64,000 nt of DNA from Zonotrichia leucophrys gambelii. Its lineage: Eukaryota; Chordata; Aves; Passeriformes; Passerellidae. Location of the stretch: contig NC_088179.1 in assembly GCF_028769735.1 (NCBI RefSeq), positions 11,623,950 through 11,687,949 of the forward strand, given 5' to 3'. The position numbers and the translations under genes are program-made. The notes below the pieces were generated by a model. That model was not told where the DNA came from and ran no database searches. It saw only the letters and a list, made by a program, of their open reading frames with translations. Positions 37,561 through 50,358 of the stretch are shown here, piece by piece. Numbering within the stretch: position 1 is the stretch's first letter; each line of letters begins with the position of its first letter.

Positions 37561-40500
37561 TTTTAATTGATCTCAATACTTGCTGTGCAAAATAATTTTC
37601 TTCACTTGAATGTGAAAGGATGCATAACTATTTTTATTCTGTTTTTATCCTTAATATTGGTTTAAGCCATCAAAGAAAAAAAAACAAGCAGTAGTTTTCA
37701 ACAGCTAATAACAATTTGGTACTAACATAATTTAGCATCTACTCAGCTTTCAGTAAATGGAAAAGAGAACAAACAAACACAATCCTTATCTTTAATGTAT
37801 TGGCTTGCATGAAGAGATGGTTGTTCATTAACCTCTAGGCAGCCTTCCCAAAAACCTCGGGGTAGTTTCTGGGTGAGGTTTGGGCTCAGCACACCAGGGC
37901 ACCCAGGGCAGCCTCATCCAAACCCTGTCAGCTCTGGACACGGGGTGTGCACCGCTGGGGAGTCCTGAGGAAATTTGTGACTGCTGCTGGAGAAAAAGAA
38001 AGGCTTGTGTTTGGGGGCAGGAGAACAAGTCCTGGCTTAACTGCTAAGTGATTCAAACTTTTTATATAAATAACTGAAAACTTAAAAAAAATATATACTG
38101 AAGATATTAAATGTGATGTATCACAACTCTATTTACACCTCACAGACCAGGCAAGCTTTAAGGTTTTGTTCACTTGCCTCAACACATAAACTAGAGAAAA
38201 GTATCGCAGTCTTAGTAGGAAATTATTAATTCTCCAAATTATGAAATACACAAGAAACAGGAGGCCTTGAGGCAGACAAATAGACAATACCAGCCTACTG
38301 GGATAACAGAGATGGTGTTCTCAGCTCAGGATGACTCCCTGCCTCAACTCCCACTGTGATGCTTCTGGTCCAGAAGCAGCTCCTGTGCATTTCTTTGTCC
38401 TGTGTTTCATCTGGTTTAGACCTCAGGGAGGGTCTAAAGACTTGAGAGGTTTCGTTTCAGCTATGCTAATGGAGATTTTACTGGAAGGAAGATAGGAATT
38501 GGAGATAATGACTAGGCAATGGCTAAATATAACCCAAAATGTCCACCAAACATTTTATTTTCAATTCTCTTGGTGGGGCGGCTGATCCTGGTGGGAACAG
38601 TGAGAGAGGCCAAGCAGAAGGGGTCTCCTAGTAGTGCTCTGTTGCATTCTTAGTGCAAAATATGAAATTTCTGCAGGATTTCTGTTCATCATGTCTGCTG
38701 CACTGGCAACACATACATCTTATTCTTGTCCCCTGTATCTGTTAATGAAACATGATTTCTTCCAACCCTATCCCTTAATGTGACTAGAACATGTCTAAGA
38801 TTTAGACTATGTGGATTCAGCCTCTGTGGCCCAGATAGTTCCGGAAAGAGAAACCTGTGCCTCTTTAACCAGTATAGTGCAGATAGTGCTTTTTGTCATA
38901 GTGTTTATCAGTAAATCCCTTTTAAAAGCCCATATATAAACTGTTCATTAGGTTTAACACTGCTTTATGGCATATGTGATATTTACCAAGACACCTTGAG
39001 AAGATGGAATATTTGAATCTGAATAGCATGTTTGTCTATAAAATGAAATAGAAAATAAATAGAAATAATTTGTGGCTTGAGGATGAGACCCAGAATGGAA
39101 ATAGAAGGCATAATAGGAGGAGATATTAAAAAGAAGGTGATTACTGTCTCAGCTGGTTTCTTATCTGCTTGGGTCCAGAGTGTTCAGAGACCAGAGCACA
39201 TTTCAGGGCAATTGGTTGCTGGAAGCTTTCAGTCCCACTGTACCCTCCTCATCTGTTTCTACAGCCCAGATGGAACCTTATTTACCAGTGAGAAGTACAG
39301 ATGAAGGAATTGATGGAGCTCAGTTTGAGAAGATTAAAAGATGTGCAGTCAGTTTCAAATGCTGTTGAAACAAAAAGAAATGGAAATGTGGTAAAACTCC
39401 TTTCATTTGGAAAAGTTCAATCAGTTTTGTATTTGAAGGTTTTTAGCAAAACAACTTTTATCTTTTTTTCATCAAAACTCATTTCTCACTAAAAGATAAT
39501 GATAGGAAATTTCCATCCAGTATAGATGTGAGTCTGTCAGCTGGTTTGTGGTGCTTGAGGAGTCAGTCTAGAGGCACTGGAATGTGCCAGGAGCCATGTG
39601 GATGTGTTTCCTATCAGAAATATCTGCTTATTCCCTTCCCTTTCCACAGTCAGTTCACCTGGGCTGTACAGGTACTATGTAAGTGAAATGTCATCTGGAT
39701 GGTTTTTAATGTTACTTTGATTGAAACCTGGACATGTGCTATCAGTGGAAAATGTGTTGTCGAGCATTAACATTTACACACTTGTCCTAGCATGGATGCT
39801 GGTTTAGGTTTTTATTCTCAGCAAAAAGAAAGAGAGCATTATCCAAAACTCACAAGTAAAAGCTTCCATCCTTTTGCTGTAAACCTGTTTTGGGGTAAAA
39901 AAGCAGGCCTGGCTTGTATCTTCTGGAAACTTTTATGTTGGGATCACAACAACTCTCAGTCAAGAGATCAGCACTGTTTTGTATTTTATATTTTTGGCAA
40001 GCTGACAAACCTGCAAATACAGAAAAATAAGTATCAAAATCTATAAAAAATGCTTATGATGCCTCTTTCCAAAGTATTTAATCCCTTTCAAATAGTTTTG
40101 CTATCAAGTATTACAAACTGCCCCAAATCTTTCAGTGCTTTGACATCTGTATCCTCTGCATCCTTGGCACATGCACAGCTTTCAGATTATACTTGTGACT
40201 TGTCATGTATTAATTTCAAATTATGCCTTAGAAAATAAGTTGTTTTCATTAAACCTCTGTAAAGACATGATTGCCAGAGCTTTGTTTAAATGATGGTAAC
40301 TAAGTCAAGAGCTGTGGCATCAGCTTTTAAAGTAATAGATTTAAAATAACAACGACAATATCTACTAATTATTTCTGCTGCAATAACATTTAGTTTATCA
40401 AAGCTGTGAAGAAATCCTGGAAATCTCTTGGATTTGCTACTAAAGGAGCATCACTAGAAAATTTTGTTTATTTTCATTACAAAACCAGATCCCATGTGTA

Positions 40501-42734
40501 GCAGATGTTTTGAGAAAGCTGGAAAATTAAGTTAAGTTTTAATGAGAACTATTGTTCTGGTTAAATAATGCATACCTCCAGCTACAGAGATGTCACATTT
40601 AGAGATTCTAAAATCTTATGTTCCAGTCTTGAAAACAATTAAAATGTCTTTTTGTCACCAATTTAAGTAATGCTTGAGAACTAAGAATTTTAAGTGTCTT
40701 CCCTGAAGCAAGAAACACATTAACAACAATGAAGGCTTATTCCCTATTGTACTCTGTGAGCTGCATTTTGCAGAAATAGCTTTCTGAAAAGAACTAACTT
40801 TCAACAACCTGAATTGCTGAAATCTGGAAGTGAAGGATGATCTTTGGTACAGGAAAAATGCAAAGATCTAAGCATTGAATTGCTACACAACATGTACAGT
40901 CCAAACAATAATCTGTCATACAGTATTTTATGTTTCAAGTTTATTTTATTTACCTCATTTCCATTTGTACCTCATCTTCCAATCAACTGTTGCCTTTAGA
41001 TTTGATGTGGATTATAAAATAGGCCAGAAAACTGATTCCTGGAGGCTTGATTTGGAAGTACAGTCTTTGCTTTGTGTTCTGTGTACAGTTAAAAGTTAGA
41101 ATGCTCCAATATTTAAACCTTCTTTGTGGAATAGATGAGGATGTTGGTGTGCTCTGTTGCATTGTATGTACTCATCTCCTTGGATTGCTCTGCTCTTTCC
41201 TTTGCTGTCTTCATTTTCTACTGCAGAAGTCTTGATGGAAAAAAAGCAGCATAATAAAGATCATCTTTTTGATTGCTGCTAATCATAAGCTAAAAATGCA
41301 GAACTTGTTAATTATCTGGTAAAGCCAGCAATTCTTCAGGGACAGAGCAGTTAATTTCCTTTCTTTGCATTTCATAAGCATATCACTATTAATCATGGAG
41401 ATCATAAGCTCAACATTGCTGAAAATGTGCTAGTTAAGTAAATGCAACTGACTTATGATACACCTCATAAGAAATCTTCAGAGAGTTACATGTTCTGCTT
41501 TGCCTGAGAAATTGTGAGCACTGTCTGAATATGCTGCTGAAATACAGCAAAGGCTTAGATCCATCAGATCTACCTAGGGCCTGGAATAAATAGGAAGCCA
41601 GTTTTCACTCTTCACAATGAGTTTTATTTATTAATGAAGCTATCTCAAAATCTATTTTAACATATTGCTAGTGGCTCTGTTGCTGCTGAAACATTATATC
41701 CTCGTTGCTGGTTGTGGATGGAGTTAGGGAAGCTAGCTCATGTCTGGATTCTATCTAGAATAAGTACAAAGCATTTTGGCACTGGACTGACACTGCAGGT
41801 AATGGGATGTTTTAATAAACCCCCCCAGACAATGGTAATTTTTGTGTATGTGGGCATAAGTCAGTTATGTAACTCAGTGCTTTGCAGATCTGAAGAATCC
41901 TGATATCAGATTCAATAATGGAAGTGATAGATGTAACACTTTGCATGCCAATTATATTATGACCTTATATGCCTGCCTTAATACTTCCCTTTGCACTGTT
42001 GTACTCTGGATTAATTCATCAGTGTGACTGAAAAGGTCACAGGAGAGTGCTGAAGGTCTATGCTGCATCACTGCTCATAGTTTATGAGTACTTGTGAAAA
42101 AAGAAAGACAGAAAATGTGACAGATGAGACTTTTCCAAATGAAAATAAGAAACAAAGTAGTTTTTCCAGCACAAACACTTGTGACAGACCTTTACAATGT
42201 AATTGCTTTCAGTCTGCTAACATTTACTTGAGTATTTTGACCAGCATCCAGCTCTTTCTCCCTATGTAATTCTTCCTGTTCTCAAAATTAGCATTTGTAT
42301 CTTAGCTTTAATTAGTTTATTAATAAATGAACCACATTCAAGCTAGCAATTAGTCACCAGTCTACCTGTGAATAGCTACTAAATAAAAATAATTCCTTTG
42401 CTATAAAATAGGTGATGATGAACAGTCCATTCATTAGTTACAGAGGAGAAAATACCTCTGTAGCCAGAAGAAGATATATTTTTAAAAATTTGTAATAACC
42501 ATCTAATTGGTTGGTGCAACCTTGCAATGCTCATTTTGTGCTATGTCACATCTGGTACAGTCAGCTTGGTGACACTGTGAGCTGTTCTGGCTCCATTTGT
42601 TCAGACAAGAGGCCTTTGAGGGAATTTGCCTGAGAATTTCACAGGCAATTTCCTGAAGGCCAAGAAAAATTCATTTAGCACTTAAAAATCCAAGTGACCA
42701 GAGAAAGCAGAATGATATGAAAACTTAAATGAGG

Positions 42735-43200
42735 TGAACTAGAGCAGTGAAGAGTAGAAGTGGTGCCCACACTTCCCTTGGTAACATCCCGGTGCTTGAA
42801 ATGCTGAGCGGAGCTGGGAGCGCTCCACGTTGGGCTCTGGGGAGAAGATCATGGCTTGAAACACCAGCTGGTTATTTCTGCCTGCTTGGGCACTGTGAGT
42901 GGTGTTTGCTGTGAAAAGGTCACATGAAACTTTAATCAGGACAGAGGCAAAGGCATGGGGAACTCTGTACAGCCTGACAGGGAGCCTGCCACACTTTCCC
43001 TTGTGCCCCTGTGGAACAAACGCTGCTTCAGCAGGGACATCTTCATCCCTCAGAGCACCTGGGAGCCAGGAGGAGCAGCCTCTTGGGGGCACCTCCAGGA
43101 GAGGAGGGAGAGGAATATTATTGCCATTGTCCTGGAGAATTGCCCAGTTCATAGAAATGCTATTTCCTGTGCTAAAAAAGTAGGAAATCAATTTAGTAAA
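42735..43200. other. GC-richer patch with local CpG cluster
   Basis: GC-richer than both sides, with five CpG between about 42790 and 42830, including GGAGCGCTCC. Open frames occur on the minus strand (150 codons, 42739-43191) and in two plus-strand frames (94 and 84 codons). Three mutually overlapping frames suggest composition, not coding. None matches a family I know. It could be a short CpG-retaining regulatory segment or an old repeat. Confidence 0.4.
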
Positions 43201-44939
43201 AAACGCTAGACTGGTGCCTTCTGATTACTTTGTGAGACTGAAAAAGAAATGAAGCAATTTCTTTAAAGTGGAATAAAAAGAGATCTGTTCAGCTGGAAAA
43301 GATAGCTTTCCATTTGGCCAGTCAAAGAAAATTTGTAAAAAAAATGTAATTATGGTTGCTCTGAAGTACGTGTCTTTTGTATCTGTACCCTGAATGTTTT
43401 GTTTGTTTGATTGGGGTTTTTGGAGGGAGTTTAATTTGTTTGTTTTGGGGTTTTTTTTGACAGTGCTGGAGGCTCATTTTTTATAAACTATTGCTCTTAC
43501 CTCAGGAGTGTGCCTCGAGTCTCTAATGGGAGCAGTAGTGGTCATGTATCTGCTCTTACCCGAGGTAATAAAGGTGATGAAAGGTTTTGAAAATTCAGAG
43601 CTCTGCCTTAGTTTATATTCCTTAAAAAAACCTACATTTTCTAAACCTACTAACCCTGTTACTCTTAGTTTATGCAGTTTTGTGTCAGAGCTTGTCCTCC
43701 TAGCTAAAATAGATCTGTCTTGTGCTACTGGGATGCAAGGCATTGTGGTGTGTTTATTTATACATACATAACAAAGCTTTGGGAAAGAAAGGGCATGTGA
43801 TATGACTAATTCTGACTTTTTTGTTCTTCAAATTATTTCAATTATGGATACAATTTTTTTGTAATTGAAATTACTTTATGATCAAGCAAAAAATCCCCCT
43901 ACACAGAAATAAATGGATGTATTGTCAATGGTAAACTTCATTTTCAAGGAAGATGTTATTTTGAAATGCCAGCTTTCACTTTAAATTAAGGGTGTCTGGA
44001 TCTTCATACTATCAGCACAGAATAATTCTCTGGTAGAGAACTTTGTTGCTTCTACGGAAAGGGAAGCTAGCTTTATTGTAGTACACTAGAAAAATACTTG
44101 AGGTTATATGGGTAAAAATAATTTCTATCCATAGGGTTCTGAGGAAGAAAGAATACTCATCACTAAAAAGAAGGGGCTAGGGAAGGGAAGGTTACTAAGA
44201 CTGAAAATTAGTACTTAAAAGCACTGGATGACTGAAAAAGGCAAAATTTTTAAGAATTAAGGCTCTGTTACTGATTTGATACAGTTATGACAGTCAGAGT
44301 ATTTGTTTACAATTGCTAGTTCAAACTGATACAAAATAAAGGGAAAAATTTTTATTCAATTAAAACTTGACTCTTCTTTCCCAAAGAATTATTGACGCAA
44401 AGTCTCTGGGGTTCAATGTACTGTGAAAACTGTGGTGTCAGCTTGCATCTGGATCTGCTACTGGAAGTTTTTTCCATTGTCAGTGTGGCATTAAAGAGCA
44501 TTTTAACTTGTTAGTTTTGTGAAGCTGGTGTTTATGCAACTGTATGACACAGATTGCTTTCTTTACTGCTGAATTTTAGTTTTCCCAATGAGAGCATGGA
44601 GAATGCCAGAGAAAACACAGTGCTGCCAAAAACCAGTTCAGGATCACAGAGAGTATTTTGTTATGTAGAGGAGTTTTTTTTGATCTCTGATACTTTAGTT
44701 TTTGCTTTGGGGAGGGAGGGAGTGAACCCTGTAATGTATTTTTTCCATCTGATCAGTATTGGATCCTAAACTTTGAGTCAGGAAATAAGGATGAGACACT
44801 GACGTAGGTTATGCTTTTGCTTTTTCCTTGCATTTTGCCTGAGCTAATTCAGATGTTTGGATGCAGCTGACAGTCACACAGACTGTGTGGTGAGGATGGT
44901 GACAGGTCCTGGCACTCTCTTGTTTGTGAGATCTGATGA
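43201..44939. other. Unique non-coding stretch
   Basis: No recognisable gene. A T/G-rich run lies at about 43395-43460 (TTTG units, a GGGG run, then eight T). The largest frames (89 codons minus, 87 codons plus, both near 43500-43760) overlap each other and look incidental. Confidence 0.6.
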
Positions 44940-45360
44940 GGTAACAGCACGAATTCCTTTATCTGCACTACGCAGATGACACACTATATTAATCAAACTG
45001 AAGTTTACAGGTCTTGAGCTGTTCACTTTAAATTTAACCATTTTTTTAAAAAGAAAAAGGCAAATAATGCTGTGATCTGTCTAAGATTTATTAACACCAA
45101 ATCCAGCAATTTTTACCTTCATGAGAAGTTGCAATTCAACTGTGACATCCTTCACAGCAAAAATGATATTCCAGACATCATAAATGACATTTTCCTTCGA
45201 GCAAGCCTGCAGATGAAGATGCAGCAATACCTGTTCAGAAGCTGATTTAGAGTTAACAGGGGGACAATTTTACTATGCTACAGTATATAAACATTTCGCA
45301 CAGATGACGTTTTATAGCTGGTCACAGTGCTGATAAATATATTTTATGCAATAGCTGCTT
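44940..45360. promoter_or_regulatory. CpG-retaining AT-rich block, possible conserved element
   Basis: AT-rich block of about 420 nt that keeps five dispersed CpG (near 44951, 44972, 45198, 45298 and 45308), including a GATGACGT sequence near 45303 that resembles a cAMP-response half-site. CpG is otherwise rare in AT-rich parts of this window. Retention is consistent with constraint but can arise by chance. The block encloses the minus-strand exon candidate at 45117-45206, which would be one explanation for constraint. Confidence 0.2.
45117..45206 (-). CDS. Possible internal exon, unknown product
   Basis: Read on the minus strand, 90 nt (30 codons, phase 0 at both ends) lie between a good acceptor (TTGCTGCATCTTCATCTGCAG) and a fair donor (ATGAAG|GTAAAA). 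The peptide begins ACSKENVIYDVWNII and ends VELQLLMK; it is amphipathic and would suit a helical segment. Codons such as GTC, GTG, AAG and ATC and a retained CpG fit vertebrate coding DNA. The minus-strand frame is open for about 20 codons upstream too, and a plus-strand frame is also open here, which weakens the case. I cannot assign a family. No neighbouring exon is established. Confidence 0.3.
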
Positions 45361-48300
45361 GTAATGTGCAGATGGAGACAGAAGAATTCTCCATTTCATT
45401 TTGGTTTATTTTACTTTGTCACTTTAATAGCATTTAGAATAAGCTGGATAGGCCATTAAAAACTAGCAGATATACCTAGCTCTTAGTTACACTGATGTAA
45501 ATTACAGTTTGCTGCCTTTGGTAAAGTTATTCCACACTTACAGAGCAATTTGCAGATTGTAGATATGCCTTGAGGCATTGCAGAGGTGTAAAATTAGAGC
45601 AAATGAAATAAGCATCAAACCTTTCCTGGAAATTACAACTTTTTTCTATTATTTAAAAAAACCAACAACAACTAAACATTTAAAAGCCAAAATAAAACCA
45701 CTACAAAACAAGAGCCAAATAAAACTCCATACATGATGCTTTTATTTCTACTATTCTATTACAGCCTGAAAGAACAAAAATATCTTCTGATTAAAAGTGA
45801 AATATAATTTTTGCTTTAGGCTGTTTGTATCTAAAGGATCTGCTGCTGATATTGAAGCAGGGGTGTCAGTGCCTGGAGAAGGCTGGCTTCCTAAATTTTC
45901 AATTCTTTACCTGATTATTCTGGCTTAAAATGTCATAAACCTTGTGATCCTGCATGCATCATTTTAGACATGTTTTCCCACGAACATCAGAACAGGGAAA
46001 TATGGGACTGTTTATGAAACTCTAATCCTCCTTTTGTAGTCAGTGTGAGAAGTCAAGTGAGCCCTATTTTTCATCTTGTGTTTTGTCATTTACACCTGAA
46101 TACTTCAATCAGCTGTAAATTAAAATTCCTGAATATTATTCTGCAGCACTACCAAGGCACCAAGGGCATCTTAAATCTGTCTAAATCCTGCAAGATATTC
46201 CTAGTCCCAGAGGGCTTTGCCAGAATGCCCAGCAAGAACCAGGGAAGGATGTGATTGGGATGTGAAGCTTTTTCCAGTCTGTGCTCTGAAGAGTGGAAGG
46301 CAGGAGCCCAATAGAAAATTAGAATTGTTCCTTGTGATTTCCTGTAGTTTCTTATAGATTCTTTTCAGTACAAATTACCTTCTTAACAGCTGGCTTAATT
46401 TGTTTAAGGGTCCTTTAGGCTGTGGAAGGTAAAATCCTTTTCAAATGTTGGGTGTGTGGTTTGATATTGCACTTCTGAAGGAGCAGAAATAGATTTGCAG
46501 ATACTGGCTCTGGTTGGGATGTGCTGAGGGCAAATACTGGCAAATCTTCATTAGTGCCAGAGAAAGCCATTTGACAGGCCTCAGAACTATTGCAAAGTGT
46601 GTGGTTTCCTTCCTCTGGCTGTACATGTCCAGCCTTGCTGCTCTGTGTCCTACAGGACACTGGAATCTGCTCTGCTGGGGATTTTCAGAGCCTACTGAAA
46701 TGTTTTCAAGGTGTGATGAGGCCTGGAAAGGGCTGCCCCAGGAGTCACAGTGTGCCAGTGTCAGCAGCTGGGTGCCCTCACTGTTGGGTGCCATGCCATG
46801 ACAGCCAAGATTTCCTATTGCAGGGGAGCCACCCTGGCTGAGCAAAGCCTCAGGCAAGCTAGAATGGAAAATCACACTGTAATGCTAACTACAATGACGC
46901 TTGCAGTTTTAGCTGTTAGCACTGAATTTATAGAATCTGCTTTACCTATACACACATCAGGTTTCCTGAAGAGAGGCCAGCACAGGTGATGTCTGTGCAG
47001 AACTTTAGAAGAAATAGAAAAACCAATGAACTTAATGTTAGCTATCCTGCATCTGTGCTGCAAGCCAAAATGTATGTTTCTTCCTCTGAAAGAAACTTAT
47101 TTTGCATTAATATTTTTCTGTCTCTTTTGAGCACGTCTGTTTAGCCTCACAGTCTAATCTCATATGTTTATACAAGATTCAGAACGTACCAACAAGGTTA
47201 AAATAGATTAGTATGAGTTCATGAATTGGAGCTACAGTTTGGATCCCACCCCAGGGTCTCTCTTACACTGCTATAAGTGGGTGCTAAGGTGGAGGCATGG
47301 GAATTAGTTTCACTCAGATGATGCTGCTGTGCTTTAATGTGCCAGCATCAGAGACCACACAAGCTAGAAATAAATCTTTAGTGATTATAGGGCGAGGATT
47401 TGAGAGGCAGATCTGAGATATCTGGCTTTGGCATTGTCTCTCCAGAGCCCTTAAAGTTGAGCTTGAAGAATTGCAGGGTATTATGTAGCAGCTGTGCAGG
47501 TTTTTTATATAGCAGCTGGAGCCTTTGCCTTGTTACTTCACATAAGAGTTGTTTTTTTTTACCCTCATGGATGTGTCTTTGCTATGGTGATGATTTTCCA
47601 GACCTGAGTGCTTACAGGATCTCTGTATTGGCAATCACACAGGGAGCTGTGCCTTTGTGAGAAGTGCTATCCCCAGTTTTGGCTTTTTCTGCCTGTGCAG
47701 GATTTATGTGAATGCCTTACAGAAGCATTTTGTTTTCTTCTCAAAAAAAGATGAGCCATACAGATTTCCTCACCATAAATTGTGGGAGTTGTCCATCCTT
47801 CTATCAAGAGTGGAAGAACTATGGGCAGACAATGAGGGTCTGCAAGCATTTTCCCTTCTTGCAGACAGAATAGGCAAGCACTCCAATTAGAGAAGTTAAA
47901 AGCACCATTAATTTTAGGTCAGATAATTCCGAGCTTTGGCACAGGAGGGGTCAGGAAACAATGGCTGGGTAAGAGCCTGGATTACCTGTAATGTGAATAC
48001 AAATATTAGTCAGCAATGCCATAAGGGCAGACAGGTGCTTTAAGTGCCAATAAGGCTGACAGCCTGACAGAGACATTGCTGCTTTTGTACTGGCATAAAA
48101 TTTGTATTGATTCATAAGTCAAAAGTTCTGTTACACTAATCATGCATTTGTATTGCAAATCTCAGAAACAAATGCAGAGTTCTCATCAATGTAAAAAAAG
48201 TCTCTAACTGGGGGTTGTTGTGCTGATTTGAAATTAATTCCACTGCATTTAACCCTGCTGAGTGTAAGGAACTGGAGTTACTTCTGTTTCTAGGTATCTT

Positions 48301-49566
48301 TCTTGCTTCAGGTGTGACAATGACTGCAGCACCTACTCTTGCTGATTATCTGGCTCTGTCATGCTTCCCTTATAGTTCGTTTTCCTTCTTTTGAAATGCT
48401 TGCAGAAATTTTTGAAAAGTACCACAGGTTCAGCTCTGAATGCTTAAATCCTTGTAATAGTGTTTCTATTATACATCTTGTATCCAATATAATCTCTGTG
48501 TTCAAGCAGAAACAAATATTAAATCATCAGAGAAGAATAAAATAATTCGTTTTACTTTCTTCAGTGGTCAGTTATACATAGAGAATGATAGGGGTCTGCA
48601 AAAAAAAATCAAGATATAAATGTGTAAGCACAGTCAAAGCTATGGCACTTGAGAACCTTTATGGTACATGTGAAGACTTGGTCTGAAGAAACTTATTTAA
48701 TGACTCTTACAAACCAGGCATTGTATTTCAAAAAGGGTCCTTTTAACAGAGCTGCTGTATCACGGTGGGTTTTTCTACTAGAAATATTCTATAGTTGCTG
48801 TGTAACGATGCAATAAATTCACCCAGGAGCTTGTTACAGTTAATAACCTGTAAAGGGCAAAGGTATTTGGACAATGAACATGAAATTAGACCTGTATCTC
48901 TCACTAACAGTGTAAGATATTTCTTCCTTTGTCCTTCAAAGAAATGTCATTTTGCAGAAAAAGATGGAGGTCAGCTTATTTTCTACATGTTTAATTTTTT
49001 ACAGCCAGTGACTTTGTAAATAAATAATATGCCTTGCTCAGAAGACAAGCATCAGTTCAGAAAAATTATCAAAGACATTAGAATACAATGCAAATGTATT
49101 TCATGCTTCAAAAGCTACAGCTGCCAGAAATTCATAGCAATCAATCAACATTTTTCTTTTGCTGTTTCTTGTGTATTAGCAACACATCAGTAATAATTAT
49201 GACCCTGGCTGTCCCTACTCTTTCAGATAAATGTACTGGTTATATTGATTCCCTTAATATCCCTCTATGGCTATTTCAAAAGCAGGTACCATTTCAGAAG
49301 ACAAGCAGACACCTCTTTCCCTTTCTCTGTAGAATACTTAATATTTTTTTCAGACAATTTAACACATTTCTTTGTGTTTGAATAGAATTACCTTTTCTAC
49401 TACTGTGATCTGTAAATTAGAAAACTGAACAATAGAGCTGCAATAGAGAAAGGTTTTGTCTTTCATAGCCTGTCAAGTCATTCTTCCATTCTTTAATAGA
49501 CAAAGTCTGGCAATCACAGAGCAAGCCCTAGTGTAAAGTGTTCTCTAAAAGAGAACTATCCAAGTG
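45361..49566. other. Unique non-coding stretch
   Basis: No recognisable gene. An A/C-rich run lies at about 45652-45720. A GC-richer patch at 46500-46870 has overlapping frames on both strands (144 codons minus; 95 and 83 plus). GGAAAGGGCTGCCCCAGGAG near 46727 recalls a CR1 segment but does not extend. A possible 18-nt minus-strand microexon at 49392-49409 is discussed under findings. Confidence 0.6.
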
Positions 49567-49774
49567 GTAATGGCTTTGAACCAAAGGGGGGTGGATAGCA
49601 ATTCTCTATGAGGAAGAAATCCTTCCCAATGAGGGCGGTGAGGCCCTGGCACAGGTTTTGCAGAGAAGCTGTGGGTGCCCCATCCCTGGAAGTGTTCAAG
49701 GCCAGGTAGGATGGGGCTGTGAGCAATGTGGATAAAGGGAAGGTGTCCCTGCCCCTAGGAATCTAATCCAAACC
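49567..49774 (+). mobile_element. CR1 LINE 3'-end fragment
   Basis: Roughly 200 nt match the well-known 3' part of avian CR1 retrotransposons in order. The recognisable pieces are an AATGGCTTTGAA segment (49569), AGGAAGAAATCCTT (49611), GGTGAGGCCCTGGCACAGGTT (from 49637, cut here), the CCCATCCCTGGAAGTGTTCA block (49678), GGATGGGGCTGTGAGCAA (49709) and AAGGTGTCCCTGCCC (49740). The insertion is in plus orientation and strongly 5'-truncated, as most CR1 copies are. The terminal 8-bp tandem repeats that end intact CR1 are missing, with diverged sequence after 49755. No reverse-transcriptase frame remains. CR1 copies usually lack target-site duplications, and none is seen. Confidence 0.88.
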
Positions 49775-50344
49775 AGCCTGTAACTCTACCTCCATCCATT
49801 AGAACAAATGGTTGTGCAGTTGAGGTCAAAAACATCTTTTGTAAATTCTTGCATATAGAGTAAATTATTTCAAGCCCTGATATGCTCAAGATGCAGGGGC
49901 CTTCTAGGTCGAGGTTTATGCTGCAGGCAGGAGAATTTGTATTGAAGGAATCTGCACTATGTGTTGTCTCCATTTACAAGACTTCACTTTCCAATCCTGT
50001 CTCTCTCGCTTGACCTTCACCCAGAATAGACTGTAATAAAAACTATTTTTATAAGTGACAAAGAGGAAGCACAGGCACTGCAGCTATAACAATGTAAGAT
50101 TACCTGTGGATTTATGAGTAGGGGATGCTGCTGCTTTGGTTATAGTAATGAATCTCACTTGTGCTAATAAGCAGCATTGTCTCTTTGCTGTCAATGCCGG
50201 GGCAAAGTCGTGATGCTCTCAGTCTGAGCTGGTGTTGCACTGTGGCAATGAGCTCTGCTTTCTGTCTTTCACATTGCATAAGAAAGGAATCTATCTTGAA
50301 GAGAAAATGGAAATTACCAAATGCCTATTCATAACTTTGCCTTG

Positions 50345-50358
50345 TTTTTTTTTTTTTT
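50345..50358. repeat. Poly(T) tract, 14 nt
   Basis: Uninterrupted run of 14 T followed by CCTGC. It could serve as a polypyrimidine tract, but no convincing AG-bounded open frame follows. Confidence 0.75.

Larger units (their letters stand above)
33438..42734. other. Unique AT-rich non-coding stretch
   Basis: No recognisable gene. Open frames stay under about 105 codons. GC-richer DNA occurs near 34320-34430, 36280-36360, 36900-37010, 37850-38030 (several CpG) and 38320-38420. Long parts (35040-36180, 37080-37640, 40250-40760, 41230-41440) are AT-rich, with ATTA and TAAT cores and no repeat signature. No transposon could be identified. Confidence 0.6.

Noticed and set aside
42739..43191. 150-codon minus-strand open frame
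   Set aside because: Two plus-strand frames overlap it in a GC-rich patch. No domain, and no splice or start context that favours it.
46725..46760. CR1-like words (GGAAAGGGCTGCCCCAGGAG)
   Set aside because: The match covers only about 20 nt and does not extend in either direction.
46441..46875. 144-codon minus-strand open frame
   Set aside because: GC-rich patch with overlapping plus-strand frames and no recognisable family.
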